A DNA stretch of 64,000 nt from Eleusine coracana subsp. coracana (Eukaryota; Streptophyta; Magnoliopsida; Poales; Poaceae), in assembly GCA_032690845.1 (NCBI GenBank), contig CM064424.1, forward strand, positions 45,955,511 through 46,019,510. Direction: 5' to 3'. Made by a program: the position numbers and the translations under genes. Positions 34,191 through 44,806 of the stretch are shown one piece after another. The first letter of the stretch is position 1. Every line of letters begins with the position of its first letter. Under the pieces are notes generated by a model, which saw nothing but the letters and a program-made list of their open reading frames with translations, made no database searches and was not told the origin of the DNA.

Positions 34191-37100
34191 GTGATAATTA
34201 GCGAGACTGCGGGAACATTGGAGTATGGTAATTTCTTACCTACTGTTCTCTTAGTTTGTCATTCGCCTGAGTGGTGGATGGACACTGGAGCTAATGTACA
34301 TGTGTGTGCTGATACTTCTTTGTTTTCTTCTTATCAGGCTGGCGTGACTAGAGCTTTGTTGATGGGGAATAGATCGCATGCGCGTGTTCTTGGTGTTGGT
34401 ACGGTCGCTCTCAATCTTACTTCGGGAAAGACCGTGCTTTTGAAGAACATCCAGCATGTCCCCTCCATCAAGAAAAATCTAGTTAGTGGCTCTCTACTAT
34501 GTAGAGATGGTTTCAAGATTATTATTGAGTCAAATAAATGTGTACTTTCTAAGTATGGGACATTTGTTGGAAAAGGCTATGATTGCGGAGGCTTGTTCCG
34601 CTTATCTTTGAATGACAATGTCTGTAATAATGTTGTGAATAATGTCTTGATTTCGGATGTGTTGAATATTTGGCATTCACGGCTTTGTCATGTTAACTTT
34701 GGATGTATGACGCGGTTAGCAAATTTGAATTTAATTCCTAAATTTAATTTAGTCAAAAGTTCCAAATGTCATGTATGCGTGCAATCTAAGCAACCTCGTA
34801 AGCCTCATAAGGCTGCAGAGACGAGGAACTTAGAGACATTAGAACTTGTTCATACCGATTTGTATGAAATGAACAACGAATTGACTAAAGGCGGCAAAAG
34901 ATACTTCATAACTCTTATAGATGATTGCTCCCATTATTGCTATATTTATTTGTTGAAAACAAAAGATGAAGCGTTGCATTACTTTAAGATCTATAAAGCT
35001 GAAGTAGAAAACCAACTTAAGAGGAAAATCAAATGGTTAAGATCTGATCACGGTGGAGAATATTTTTCCAATGAATTTTCTGACTTCTGTATTGAGCATA
35101 GAATTATTCATGAGAGGACACCGCATTACTCACCTGAATCCAATGGGATCACCGAACGAAAGAACCGCACTCTAACTGATTTGGTTGATGCCATGTTAGA
35201 GACCGTGGGACTATCTAAGGAATGGTGGGGTGAGACGATTTTGACGGCGTGTCATACCCTGAATAGAGTGCCAATAAAGAACAAAGAAATTTCACCATTC
35301 GAGGAATGGTTTAAGAGGAAAATAAATCTTTCATACTTGCGCACTTGGGGTTGTTTGGCCATGGTAAACATGCCAATTAACAAAAAGCGCAAACTAGGAC
35401 CTAAAACTATTGATTGTGTTTTCCTAAGTTATGCATTTAACAGCGTGAGTTATAGATTCTTAGTTGTTAAATCTGGAGTACCTGACATGGAAGTCGTTAC
35501 AATTTTTGAGTCCAGAGATGCTACATTTTTTTAGAGTAATTTTCCAATGAAGAATGAACATAGCATTTCTAGTCATGATTCTATAATTCCCCATAAGATT
35601 TTTACACCGGTTATACATAGTGAACAACCCCATGTGAGTAATCCTGAGGAGGATGACAATGGAGTCACTCGAAAGAGTAAGAGACATAGGGTTACAAAAT
35701 CCTTTGGTGATGACTTTATTGTGTATCTTGTGGATGACACTCCTAGTACTATTGAGGAGGCATATTCCTCTCCTGATGCTGACTTATGGAAGGAAGCAGT
35801 AAGGAGCGAGATAGATTCTATTATGTCTAATGGTACTTGGGAAATCGTTGAGCGCTCTTATGGTTGTAAACCTATAGGATGCAAATGGGTGTTTAAGAAG
35901 AAGCTGAGGCCTGATGGTGCCATCGAGCGGTACAAGGCAAGGCTCGTGGTAAAGGGATATTCACAAAAGGAAGGTGAAGATTATTTCGACACCTATTCAC
36001 ATGTCGCTCGTTTGACCACAATTCGAGTATTACTTTCCCTAGCAGCCTCACATGGTCTTCTTGTCCACCAAATGGACGTTAAGACAACTTTCCTACATGG
36101 AGAGTTAGAGGAGGAGATCTATATGGATAAGCCTGATGGGTTTGTAATTGATGGTCAAAAAGGACTCGTGTGTAAATTGTTGAAATCCCTATATGGCCTA
36201 AAACAAGCACCCAAGCAATGGCATGAGAAGTTTAAAAGAACTTTGATATCGGCCGGCTTTGCTGTAAATGAAGCTGACAAATATGTATATTATCGGTATG
36301 GTGGGGGCGAGGGAGTTATCTTGTGTTTATATGTTGATGACATTCTAATCTTTGGGACTAACCTTAATGTGATTAAGGAGGTAAAAGATTTTCTGTCTAA
36401 TAATTTTGAGATGAAGGATTCGGGAGAAGCTGATGTTATACTTAACATCAAGCTGATTAGAGAAGGTAATAGTGGGGTCACACTAGTGGAGTCCCACTAT
36501 GTGGAGAAAGTCTTGAGTCGCTTTGGGTTTAGCGATTGTCAACCTGCTCCAACACCTTATGACCCTAGTGTGCTATTAAGGAAAAATTGGAGAATAGCAA
36601 GGGATCAATTAAGATACTCCCAAATCATAGGTTCACTCATGTACTTAGCTAACGCTACGAGGCCTGACATCTCTTTTGCTGTGAGCAAATTGAGTCGGTT
36701 TGTATCAAATCCGGAAGATGATCATTGGCATGCTCTTGAGAGAGTGATGCGTTACCTAAAGAGTACAACAAGCTATGGCATTCACTATAACAGGTATCCA
36801 AGGGTACTAGAAGGTTATTGTGATGCCAACTGGTATCTGATGCTGATGAGATATACGCCACGAGTGGATATGTGTTTCTACTTGGAGGTGGCGCTGTTTC
36901 CTAGAAGTCTTACAAGCAGATTATCTTAACGAGGTCAACCATGGAAGCAGAACTAACAGCATTAGACACCGCCACAATTGAGGTTGAATGGCTACGTGAG
37001 TTCCTTATGAATTTACCGGTGGTTGAAAAACCTATACGAGCTATTTCCATGAACTGTGATAACCAGACTGTAATAGTCAAGGTGAATAGTTCTAAAGACA

Positions 37101-37282
37101 ACATGAAGTCATCCAGACATGTTAAAAGGCGGTTGAAATCTGTCAGGAAAATGAGAAACTCCGGAGTAATAGCATTGGACTATGTCCATACGTCTAAAAA
37201 TCTGGTAGATCAATTCACAAAGGGGCTATCACGTAATGTGATAGATAGTGCATCGAGTGAGATGGGCATGAGACCCACCTGA
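34191..37282 (+). pseudogene. Copia element 2 pol: protease, integrase, RT, RNase H, broken
   Basis: Protease WWMDTGANVHVCAD at about 34,272; pre-integrase domain IWHSRLCHVNFG at 34,667; integrase HTDLYEMN, RSDHGGEY and SNGITERKNRTL to 35,170; reverse transcriptase with KWVFKKKLRPDG, MDVKTTFLHG, YGLKQAPKQW and an intact LYVDDI at about 36,333; RNase H with GYCDANW at 36,820 and MEAELTAL at 36,941. A TAG at 35,532 replaces the Glu of an FFESNFPM-like site. A frameshift near 36,836 and a further TAG in the shifted frame break RNase H. The catalytic boxes of integrase and reverse transcriptase are otherwise intact, so this copy is less decayed than the Sirevirus-like one. Confidence 0.92.
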
Positions 37283-37828
37283 TAAACTATTTCACTGGCA
37301 ACCTGTTCCATTTGATCGGAGATCCCTGTGGAGTGGAATGGCGAAACAAGTTGAAACTAGTTTGAGAGGAAAGACCCTTTATTGATCCGTCTTAGATATA
37401 CTTCTTTCCTATGTTGTTTGATAAGCTGGTTTTCCTTTACCTTAATGTGTTCCAATGGCTTATGAGAAGTAGAGATATCAACCTACAGGATATCACCCGA
37501 GGAATGCACCTATGTGAGTCCGATTGTTAGTCACAGTCGATGAGATGGTGGGAATCTCTAGATACTCATAAAAGAGCCAGGAGTATGACTTATATGCTCC
37601 AACCAAAGGGGATGCTCTTGGCAACCTAGTATCAGTAAAGAGTTTTGGTGAAACTTTATTCGCACAAAACTGTCAATTCAAGGCCTAGTCCATTGTTCAG
37701 TTGTGAAAAGGCGTAGCTTCTACTCTAGGTGGATGTTCAACTTAACAGTCTCCATCGAAACACTGGTATATCAAACGACAGAAGGGAATGCAAGAACATT
37801 TCGTATGAACTCTAGATTTGGTAGGGAT
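37283..37828 (+). mobile_element. Copia element 2, 3' untranslated region and polypurine tract
   Basis: Non-coding sequence after the RNase H stop. Its last 270 bp are repeated before the left LTR. The purine tract GGTAGGGA precedes TGTTAGATA at 37,829. Confidence 0.65.
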
Positions 37829-38851
37829 TGTTAGATATAATATGGGCTGGCCCATATTTTATTTAATAATATTAAAGTCTAGGCCCATATTAAATGTAAT
37901 GGTTTAATACCATATGAAGTATTTACTGCTTGTTGACTCGACTTAATAGGTGGACTTTAGCTACACCTATTAGAGAAGTTGAGAGGGGCTAGAGACGAGC
38001 CACACGCGCGCGCGCACCGCCACCGCTGCCACCGAGCCGAGCCGAGCCATGCCGAGGCGAGGCGTGGCGTGGCGTGACGTGGCGTGAGGTGGCATGGCGT
38101 GCGTGCGTGCGTGCAAGGCGAGCTGTGGCGTGGTGTGACGCGCGTGCGAGCGAGCGAGCCGAGCCGTGTCGTGCCTACCTGCCGCACGCGCGCGTTTGAA
38201 AGTTTTGCAGCGTGGAAACGGAAAGACAAGATTCGAGGAAACCGAAATCCTGCATTAATTATTGCATGCATCAGTTTCCTATTTCCTCGTCTGTAGTTTC
38301 CAAACCGCTGAGTCTATATATACGTGCATCTCGGCACTGCCCCGATAAGCGATACACATTTTCTATTCTCTATCGAGTTGCCTTTCGAGTCTTCCCCGTC
38401 CCGGCGATCCGCGCGCACGGAGCTTCGGGAGAGCAGGCCTCCGGAACCTCTCCCGTAAGGCGATACTTGCTCGGGTGTGCGGGCGATCAGGTTTTTTGGG
38501 AGTGCTTGACGGCGCGACTGCTCAACCTCGTCGATTTCTTCCCGGCGCATCCCCGATCCACGACTCCACTTCCTCCAGGCGCCATTCGAGGGACTGCACG
38601 GCAACAACGTTCTACCCATATCAATTTAGTTCGACTACTTCAAGCAACGTACCATGACGACTGGTATGAATGGAGCTGCCGGTGCCTCCGGCACTAGTCC
38701 CTCCACGGGGTACACTCTTATTCTCCTTGTGCTCACTAGTTTAGTTACGATCTTAACTAGTAATAGCAAATTTATGAAACTTATCATCACCTATATGCTG
38801 CTAATAACATGGATTAAATTCAACCTGAAAATACCTAATTTTCTAACAATA
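37829..38851 (+). repeat. Right copy of the copia 2 LTR plus leader
   Basis: It begins TGTTAG and can be read to CTAACA at about 38,849, a 6-bp inverted pair. TATA box near 38,313. The copy includes ATG ACG ACT GGT ATG AAT (38,654 on) and about 200 bp of gag-frame sequence identical in layout to 33,171-33,351, so it appears to continue past the LTR into a second internal region before being cut off. Confidence 0.7.
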
Positions 38852-38998
38852 TAATTAAGATATCTCTTCCCTCCCCCCCCCCCCCCCCCCTCCCTCCCTT
38901 CTCTCAAACTCATGATGGATTAAAAAATATAATTAAGATATCTCTTCCCTCCCCCCCCCCCTCCCTCCCTTCTCTCAAACTCATGATGGATTAAAAAC
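38849..38998 (+). repeat. Two tandem copies of a poly-C-containing unit, about 75 bp
   Basis: Each copy runs 'aatataattaagatatctct', then TCCC, a C run (about 19 and 11), then 'tccctcccttctctcaaact' and 'catgatggattaaaaa'. C-run length is likely unreliable in sequencing. Confidence 0.85.
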
Positions 38999-39024
38999 AC
39001 TGAGTTTAGAGAGATAATATCTAT

Positions 39025-39390
39025 GATGAGCTCTAGTCTACGCCTTTATGAAGAAATCAGCCTACTATAACTCTGAAGGCGTATAGTAAAGAGAAACAAC
39101 ACCATCCTAAACCTATATGCTTGTGTGTAATAAGCATCCACACCAATATTCTTAGTAATCTCATGTTTCAATAGATCATGAGCAATGCTAATAGCACTTG
39201 TAATGTCAGACAAAAGAGGAGTCGGCATCAAAACAGAACATAAAAATCATCAAGCAACTACCGTAACTAAGCAATCTCTGTAGTCACAATAGCCATCACA
39301 CGCAGCTCAACCTCTACACTCAAATGAGAGACTGTTGTATGCTTCTTAGTCTTCCAAATAATGAGGGAACCGTCAAGAAAAAAAATAGTA
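39025..39390 (-). pseudogene. Copia RNase H fragment
   Basis: Minus-strand pieces match the copia RNase H end in order: SLIIWKTKKHTTVS, then a V-E-L-R-V-M-A stretch, then PTPLLSD, TSAISIA and KHEITKNIGVDAYYTQA. Two TAG codons stand where the family has Trp (the 'WLRWLL' helix). No LTR is adjacent. Confidence 0.7.
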
Positions 39391-39639
39391 GGCCAAAAGA
39401 AAACAATGATCAAAAGATTACTACCCTCTCTTACAGAAACTTCAGCGACAATCGCATACCATCAGTACTGCACACCCCTGCACACAGGACGAGTCATGGA
39501 CGTCCAACCAATGAAACTTAAACAAATGATATTGAAGACATGGACGCGTAATGAAAAAGTTTTTGCGTATGACGGGTGTTATACGATGCTGAGTGCTGGC
39601 CTACGAAAAGATGAGATGTTTAATAATTGAGTGTAACAG

Positions 39640-40168
39640 AGATGCGTATGTTATATTGGTTTTTCAGGAAAGAAGAGACCGAATACGGAATGAAGATACC
39701 CGGGACAGAATAGGAGTGGCACCTATCGAGGAAAAATTGGTTTAACATCAGTTGAGATGGTTTGGACATGTCCAACGGAGACCTTTGGAGGTGCCAATCC
39801 GTAATGGGGTTCTAAAGAGAAATACTAATGTTAAGAGAGGTAGAGGCCGATCTAACTTGACTTGAGACAAGTCGGTTAAGAGAGATTTGAAGACGTGGGA
39901 TATCCCTAAGGAGCTAGATATGGATAAGAGCGCTTGGAGATTAGCAATAGATGTGCCGGAACCGTGATCTTTTTTTCCTTTCTTCTTACTTACTCGTTTT
40001 TTTTCTTTCTTTTAACTTTTGTTCCTTTTGTTTTTGTCTCTCTCTTTTTTTCCCGCTTTCTTTTGATTTTTGTTCCTTTGTCTCTTTTTTTTTTAAGTTT
40101 TCATAAGTTTCATCTCTAACTTACCCTAACTTATTTGGAATAAAAAGTCTTTGTTATTATTATTGTTA
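39640..40168 (+). mobile_element. RTE-clade LINE, 3' end
   Basis: The frame reads RIRNEDTRDRIGVAPIEEKL, then a TAA, then RWFGHVQRRPLEVPIRNGVL, a RGRGRSNLT motif and W.IPKELDMDKSAWRLAIDVPEP with a stop. This is the conserved C-terminus of plant RTE-type reverse transcriptases. A T-rich 3' UTR follows and ends 'aaaaagtctttgttattatt', the short-repeat tail expected for RTE rather than poly-A. The 5' truncation at about 39,640 is usual for LINEs. Confidence 0.8.
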
Positions 40169-40750
40169 TACGGCAGGTGTTGCTTCTGTTGTGACACAAA
40201 GCATGGTCTTGGTTGACCCAGTCACTTGGTCAGCATTTGCTGTGTCAGTGGATCCGACTGTGCATGGCAATCAGTGAACGGGGGCATAGAAGACGAAGAA
40301 ATTACGGCAACGACGAGAGAGAGAGAGAGAGAGAGAACGGCATTGACTGAGCACGGGTCACCGGTGAAGCCGTGAGGTGCATGAACACTGGCATTCTGGC
40401 AACGTTGAGCGAGCCGACGCTGATGAATCCGCGTCGGAGAGGTCGTGGTCGGTGTTTGGTTCCCCGGCCAGAGTCAAAACTTTTGGATGGAAAAGGTGCG
40501 TCTAGCATTCAACGTGTCAGTGTCAGCGGTCTAAGCAGAGGCCCAGATACCTGAGCCTACCTTTGTGGAGGCCCGTGAATAGACAGAGCCCACATGCCCT
40601 TGATCACCCTTGCATTGCTCCTTCGCCTGCTCCCGCCCTGGTAAATCCTATATGTACAAAATCGAACACATGATGGAGCGGCCGTGCCGGTTCATCTTCT
40701 TCCTTCCAAATGGCAGAGCGGGCGGCGTGGTGAGGTGACAAGGTTGCTAC
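40169..40750. other. Unassigned sequence
   Basis: A (GA)n run at about 40,316-40,335. A block at about 40,370-40,600 weakly resembles 54,510-54,790 (shared 'gtcggtgtttg', 'ccagrgtc', 'cctacctttgtggaggc'). No gene supported. Confidence 0.3.
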
Positions 40751-40756
40751 CAGCCG

Positions 40757-41048
40757 CGAAAGGGGCTTCAGCCTAATGATTGAGGCTCTGAATAGCATCT
40801 CCTCAGGTTTCGAATTCAATTCCTGTTGAAAGCGAATTTCAAAATTTGAGGTTAAAAAAATCCCATCGCCCTCCCAGTGTCAAAGCACATGGTAAAGACT
40901 CGCGCCACACCTCACAGGCCAGCTAAGTCCTGGTATATGACCTGACAGTGGGGTTCGGGGGTTTTCTCGACCTGCGTGAGAAGTTCTTCTTCTTACAAAA
41001 AGCCCGGGGGCCGTCATACCCCCCGTAGGTCGAGTTTTTTTTTCAGGT
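40757..41048 (+). mobile_element. SINE-like, tRNA-derived element
   Basis: The head 'GGGGCTTCAGCCTAATGATTG' looks like a pol III A box and 'GGTTTCGAATTCAATTCC' 40 bp later like a B box. The body is about 290 bp and ends GTAGGTCGAGTTTTTTTTT, a T-rich 3' end seen in several grass SINEs. Flanking duplications were not resolved. Confidence 0.5.
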
Positions 41049-42400
41049 TGCTACCAGCCATCAGAGACGGAGGAGGATGGTGAGCATGCTTAGTTAGTTA
41101 GGGTTCGGAAATTGTCGGGGGGCTTCTTTGTCTCGACGGACATAGAATGGTACTTTGGGGGCGGTGACCGTGACCCGATGGTGGATGTCGACATGACGGT
41201 GGTGCCGCCGTAGCCCGGGCGGCACGACGGCGGTGGGCGGGATCGGCAACAGGAGCGTCGTGGTCCGATCAGTTAGTGTGGTGGCGACCCAATGACAAAG
41301 GCGACAGGTGCGGACGGCGCGGTGCCACCGACTGTCGGAGGTGGTCATGGCGGGGGAAGGGTCAAAGCGTGGGGTGGCGACGGCGCCGGGCATGATGTCG
41401 AAGGAATGAGTGAGGTGGTTGTCGGAGTGGAGATCGAAGGACAACGACATGAGCCGTGGTCCAACGCTTGTTCCTGGGCCAGATATGGCTGATCTACCTA
41501 CCGCCACCCGTCGATCGATCGACGTATAGGCAGTCCCTCCCAGCCCCGGGTGTTGTGACTGTGACAGCCACCCGTTAGATTATTGGCCCTGCACGAGGAC
41601 GATCGTTGCGGCGGCCGTAGTCGATGGGGCTCGCCTGCTGTAGTGACCATCACTGCCATCGCTTACAAGTGGGACCTGCGCCTACTTGTCAATGACTGCA
41701 TGACAGTGGGCAGTGGGCAGTACGACACTGGATCTGCTCCCGCTGTGAGATGGAAACACATCCACTGCCATACTGCCTGTTGTCGTACAATCGCTGACAA
41801 GTAGGTCGTCCATGATCCCATATGTGTGTGACAGCGTGCCATTTCGCTACCACCCCTAGGGATCGTTTCTCTCGTTCTCCCGCCAAATTAAAATCGATCG
41901 ACCATGTCAGCACCAGCATGAGCATGTTTCCTCTACTTGAGCTGGTGGTCTTCATGAGCGAGTTCTTCCTCTGGAGACGCCGCCTCCTTGAGCTTTGGAG
42001 GGCTGGGGTGGGCTCGGCATGGAGAGCCAAGAACGGCATCCGTGGCCGTCGATTGCATCTGGGCGGAGATGACCGCGTCGGCGTGAGGGCGTGACCAAGG
42101 TGGTCACGAACGCGCCCCCTGATGTTTCCACGAAAGATAGAAAAAAAAATAGGTGTTCGGACCGCGAGAAACTACGGCAGAGGCACTCGCCAACCTGCGG
42201 TACCAGTTGTGCACGGTCACAGAACACCTAACCCGTATCGAAGCGTGACCCTCCACTGCCGTACTGTCCCCTACCGTGTGGTCACTGATATGCGGGCCCT
42301 GACCTCATGCGTCAGTGAGTGGCAGACTGGCAGTACGGCAGCGGAGCTCATCCCCCGTTTTCGCTTCTTGTAAGATTCAAATCCAAGACAATGTTTTTTT
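41049..42400. other. GC-rich sequence, no gene accepted
   Basis: Long ORFs on both strands reflect GC bias and lack recognisable domains. Inverted-looking stretches such as 'cactgccatcgcttacaagtg' and 'cagcgattgtacgacaacagg' (about 41,650 and 41,770) suggest a decayed transposon. Confidence 0.3.
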
Positions 42401-42666
42401 TTTGCTGAAAATGAAGCAACTTCTTTGATCTACAAGATGACTGAATGTATACATGAGAACTTCGTGAAATATTTAGCATTATACAGCGATCAACTGATAC
42501 ACAGACTGACAGACGCACACACAACAGAAAACTGCATACCCATACAGCCGGCCATCTACACCAGCTGCTATTACATTAATATTACACACTGAAAAAATAC
42601 ACATCACACTAGCACACGCATGCCTGAAGCGGATGGACCGAAGCGGCATCCCAGAGTTGATCCATC

Positions 42667-42747
42667 TCACTTTTTAGTCCTGGTTGAAGAAAAGCAGCCG
42701 AATATCACGTCCAGCATGCTCTTCTTTACCTTGTTGTGATCCGGCAT
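42667..42747 (-). CDS. 26-residue micropeptide gene, copy A
   Basis: ATG at 42,747-42,745, stop TGA at 42,669-42,667. The peptide is basic, with a VKKS motif at residues 7-10, a hydrophobic stretch, GC at 17-18, and a Ser/Thr/Lys tail (FSSTRTKK). On the same strand TATAAATA (42,886-42,879) lies 132 bp upstream, giving a leader of roughly 100 nt. Its paralogue at 53,466-53,546 has the same length. Aligned from the shared Asn, the two agree at V-K-K-S, G-C, S, T-K and the stop; several differences are synonymous third-base changes (GTA/GTG, TGC/TGT, TCT/TCA, ACT/ACA, TGA/TAA), and the two length differences are whole codons. That pattern supports this frame over the others. No signal peptide. 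Function unknown; I do not recognise the family. Confidence 0.55.
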   Translation of the reverse strand: MPDHNKVKKSMLDVIFGCFSSTRTKK

Positions 42748-42878
42748 CTTTGCTCTCGGGTGAGCAACTTCAACAATGGAAAACACTGATCTGGCTTGAG
42801 ACCAAGACGCTGGCTGCTTGAACAGACCAGGGAAGGATGTGTGATTCTTGGTGCAAACAAGAACCGCTCCTAGATCCG

Positions 42879-42886
42879 TATTTATA
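42879..42886 (-). promoter_or_regulatory. TATA box of micropeptide gene A
   Basis: TATAAATA on the minus strand in the context CCCTATAAATACGG. A candidate start of transcription lies near 42,850. Confidence 0.55.
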
Positions 42887-42900
42887 GGGTTGCGGAAAAG

Positions 42901-43502
42901 GTTACAGTGTCACTCCGAGAGTCTTTGTTCAAAAACAAAAAAGAAGAACTCTTGGAAGTTGTGGGAAATTTGCCAGGAAAATAAATGATAGGCGCAAGAA
43001 GATTCATGGAAGAACGAGTCCCCTGAATATTTACGTGTTCACGCGATCTTTTTGCTCCGACGGTTAATGCCTCTGCAAGGGGACGATCAAGCTATAGCCC
43101 AACATGGCAACATCTCATTGTACTACACACAATGACTGAAGAAACTCTGCCTGCAAGTACATGGAAAAGTACATGAACAACACAAGTCGATGTAGACCAG
43201 GGCCTAACTAAACACTGGACTAGGTTGGGTTCAGTTCCGTTCGAACTGTCAGAGAATGTTCAGTGAAAGACGAGTTGCTTGTAAAGCAATGCTTGCACTG
43301 CAAGATAAGTGACAATTGTCGGAAAATCGTTTGCATCTTCTAGACTATTTCTGTAAGACAGTCACTGTGAGAGTTCTTGTGTTGGTGGCTAGCTGGTTGC
43401 TTTGAATTGCAAGATTCTGAGGTTGACTTGATGTTTCATGGTCGGCATGCATGAAACACCACGACCACGAGGCACCTTGATTGAAACGGTTCAACTGATG
43501 CA
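42901..43502. other. Upstream region of micropeptide gene A
   Basis: No ORF supported. It shows short similarities with the region upstream of copy B ('gaactcttg', 'aagaaygagtc'), consistent with duplicated promoters, but by eye only. Confidence 0.3.
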
Positions 43503-44394
43503 TCTATTATATATATATTTGACCAAGAAAAGAAGCCATCACGTTCGCTCTCAAGACCTAGAAATTCCCACGTTAATCCGAGAAAATAAGAAGAGAAAAT
43601 TACCCACCACTGCCATTATAAAACAATTTGCCACAAAACCCCCTATAAATATTTATAAAATAGATAAATTTGGAATAACAAAAATAGCCAAAAATATCCC
43701 TCACACCTAATTCTAAATTACCCATCATGCCATTATGAGCCAAAAAGAAGAGAAAATTACCCACCACTGCCATTATAAAACAACTATTATATATATATTT
43801 GACTAAGAAAAGAAGCCACCATGTTCGCTCTCAAGACCTAGAAATTCCCACGTTAATCCGAGAAAATAAGAAGAGAAAATTACCCACCACTACCATTATA
43901 AAACAATTTGCCACAAAGCCCCCTATAAATATTTATAAAATAGATAAATTTGGAATAACAAAAATAGCCAAAAATATCCCTCACACCTATTTCTAAATTA
44001 CCCACCATGCCATTATGAGCCAAAAAGAAGAGAAAATTACCCACCACTGCCATTATAAAACAATTTGCCACAAAACCCCCTATAAATATTTATAAAATAG
44101 ATAAATTCAGAATAATAAAAAATAGCCAAAAATATCCCTCATACCTATTTCTAAATTACCCACCATGCTATTATGAGCTAAAAAATAGATAAATTCAGAA
44201 TAATAAAAGATAAACAAAAATAATATTCACGCCAATTTCTAAATTACCCGCCATGGCATTGAGTCAAAAAATAATTAAATTTACATTATAAAAAAGATAT
44301 AAATAAAAACGATGTTAGACTTCAATAATAATATAAAAATATTCTAAATAGTATAGAAAGTCTAGCCGCGCAAATGCACGGGCAACCATACTAG
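43503..44394 (+). mobile_element. Non-autonomous Helitron with internal tandem repeats
   Basis: The left end TCTATTATATATATATTTGA follows A; the right end is hairpin CCGCGC-AAAT-GCACGG (44,366-44,381), nine bases, then CTAG, followed by T. These are the standard Helitron ends, inserted between A and T, with no target duplication. Inside, a unit of about 287 bp starting 'ctattatatatatatttgac' is repeated (43,503 and 43,790), followed by shorter partial copies of its 'aagaagagaaaattacccac' and 'cctataaatatttataaaat' parts. No coding capacity. Confidence 0.75.
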
Positions 44395-44549
44395 TTTTCT
44401 ATATTTCACAGATACGTACCCTTGTCCCCGTATGTAGTCTACCTTGCTTAGAGAGAGAGAAAGAGAGAGAGACAAACAGATTACTGTTTGATTTTAATTT
44501 TTCTTCATCTCGGTAGAAACAGGGTAACATCTGTATACTGCACAAATAT

Positions 44550-44563
44550 AACTTCTTGAAAGT
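44550..44563 (+). repeat. Target-site duplication of the LINE, left
   Basis: AACTTCTTGAAAGT; the right copy AACTTCTTGGAAGT is at 52,238-52,251. 13 of 14 bases match. Confidence 0.8.
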
Positions 44564-44806
44564 GTGACCGTTCCCGTCATAAGAACTGGTGATAACCGAG
44601 TCACGCGTAGTGCTTCTCTAGCGGTTTTTGCGGAGCTGGCGATCTAGGCGATTTAGGCGATTTGCTTGGCCTGGCTGTGCCCGTCGTGCCGGTGGCCGAT
44701 CACCATCTAAATCACTGTGATCCCTCCCACTCCATGGATCAACTTCCCTCCTCTCTCTAGCGGCTATTCGGTTCCAGATTTGGTACTCTCTGATCTGTTG
44801 GCTGCC

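Noticed and set aside
43503..44394. Regularly spaced repeats resembling a CRISPR array
   Set aside because: The units are long (about 287 bp), without unique spacers, inside an element with Helitron ends in plant DNA.
44717..44806. Earlier start for LINE ORF1
   Set aside because: The frame opens with GTG; the first in-frame ATG is 44,807 in a good context.
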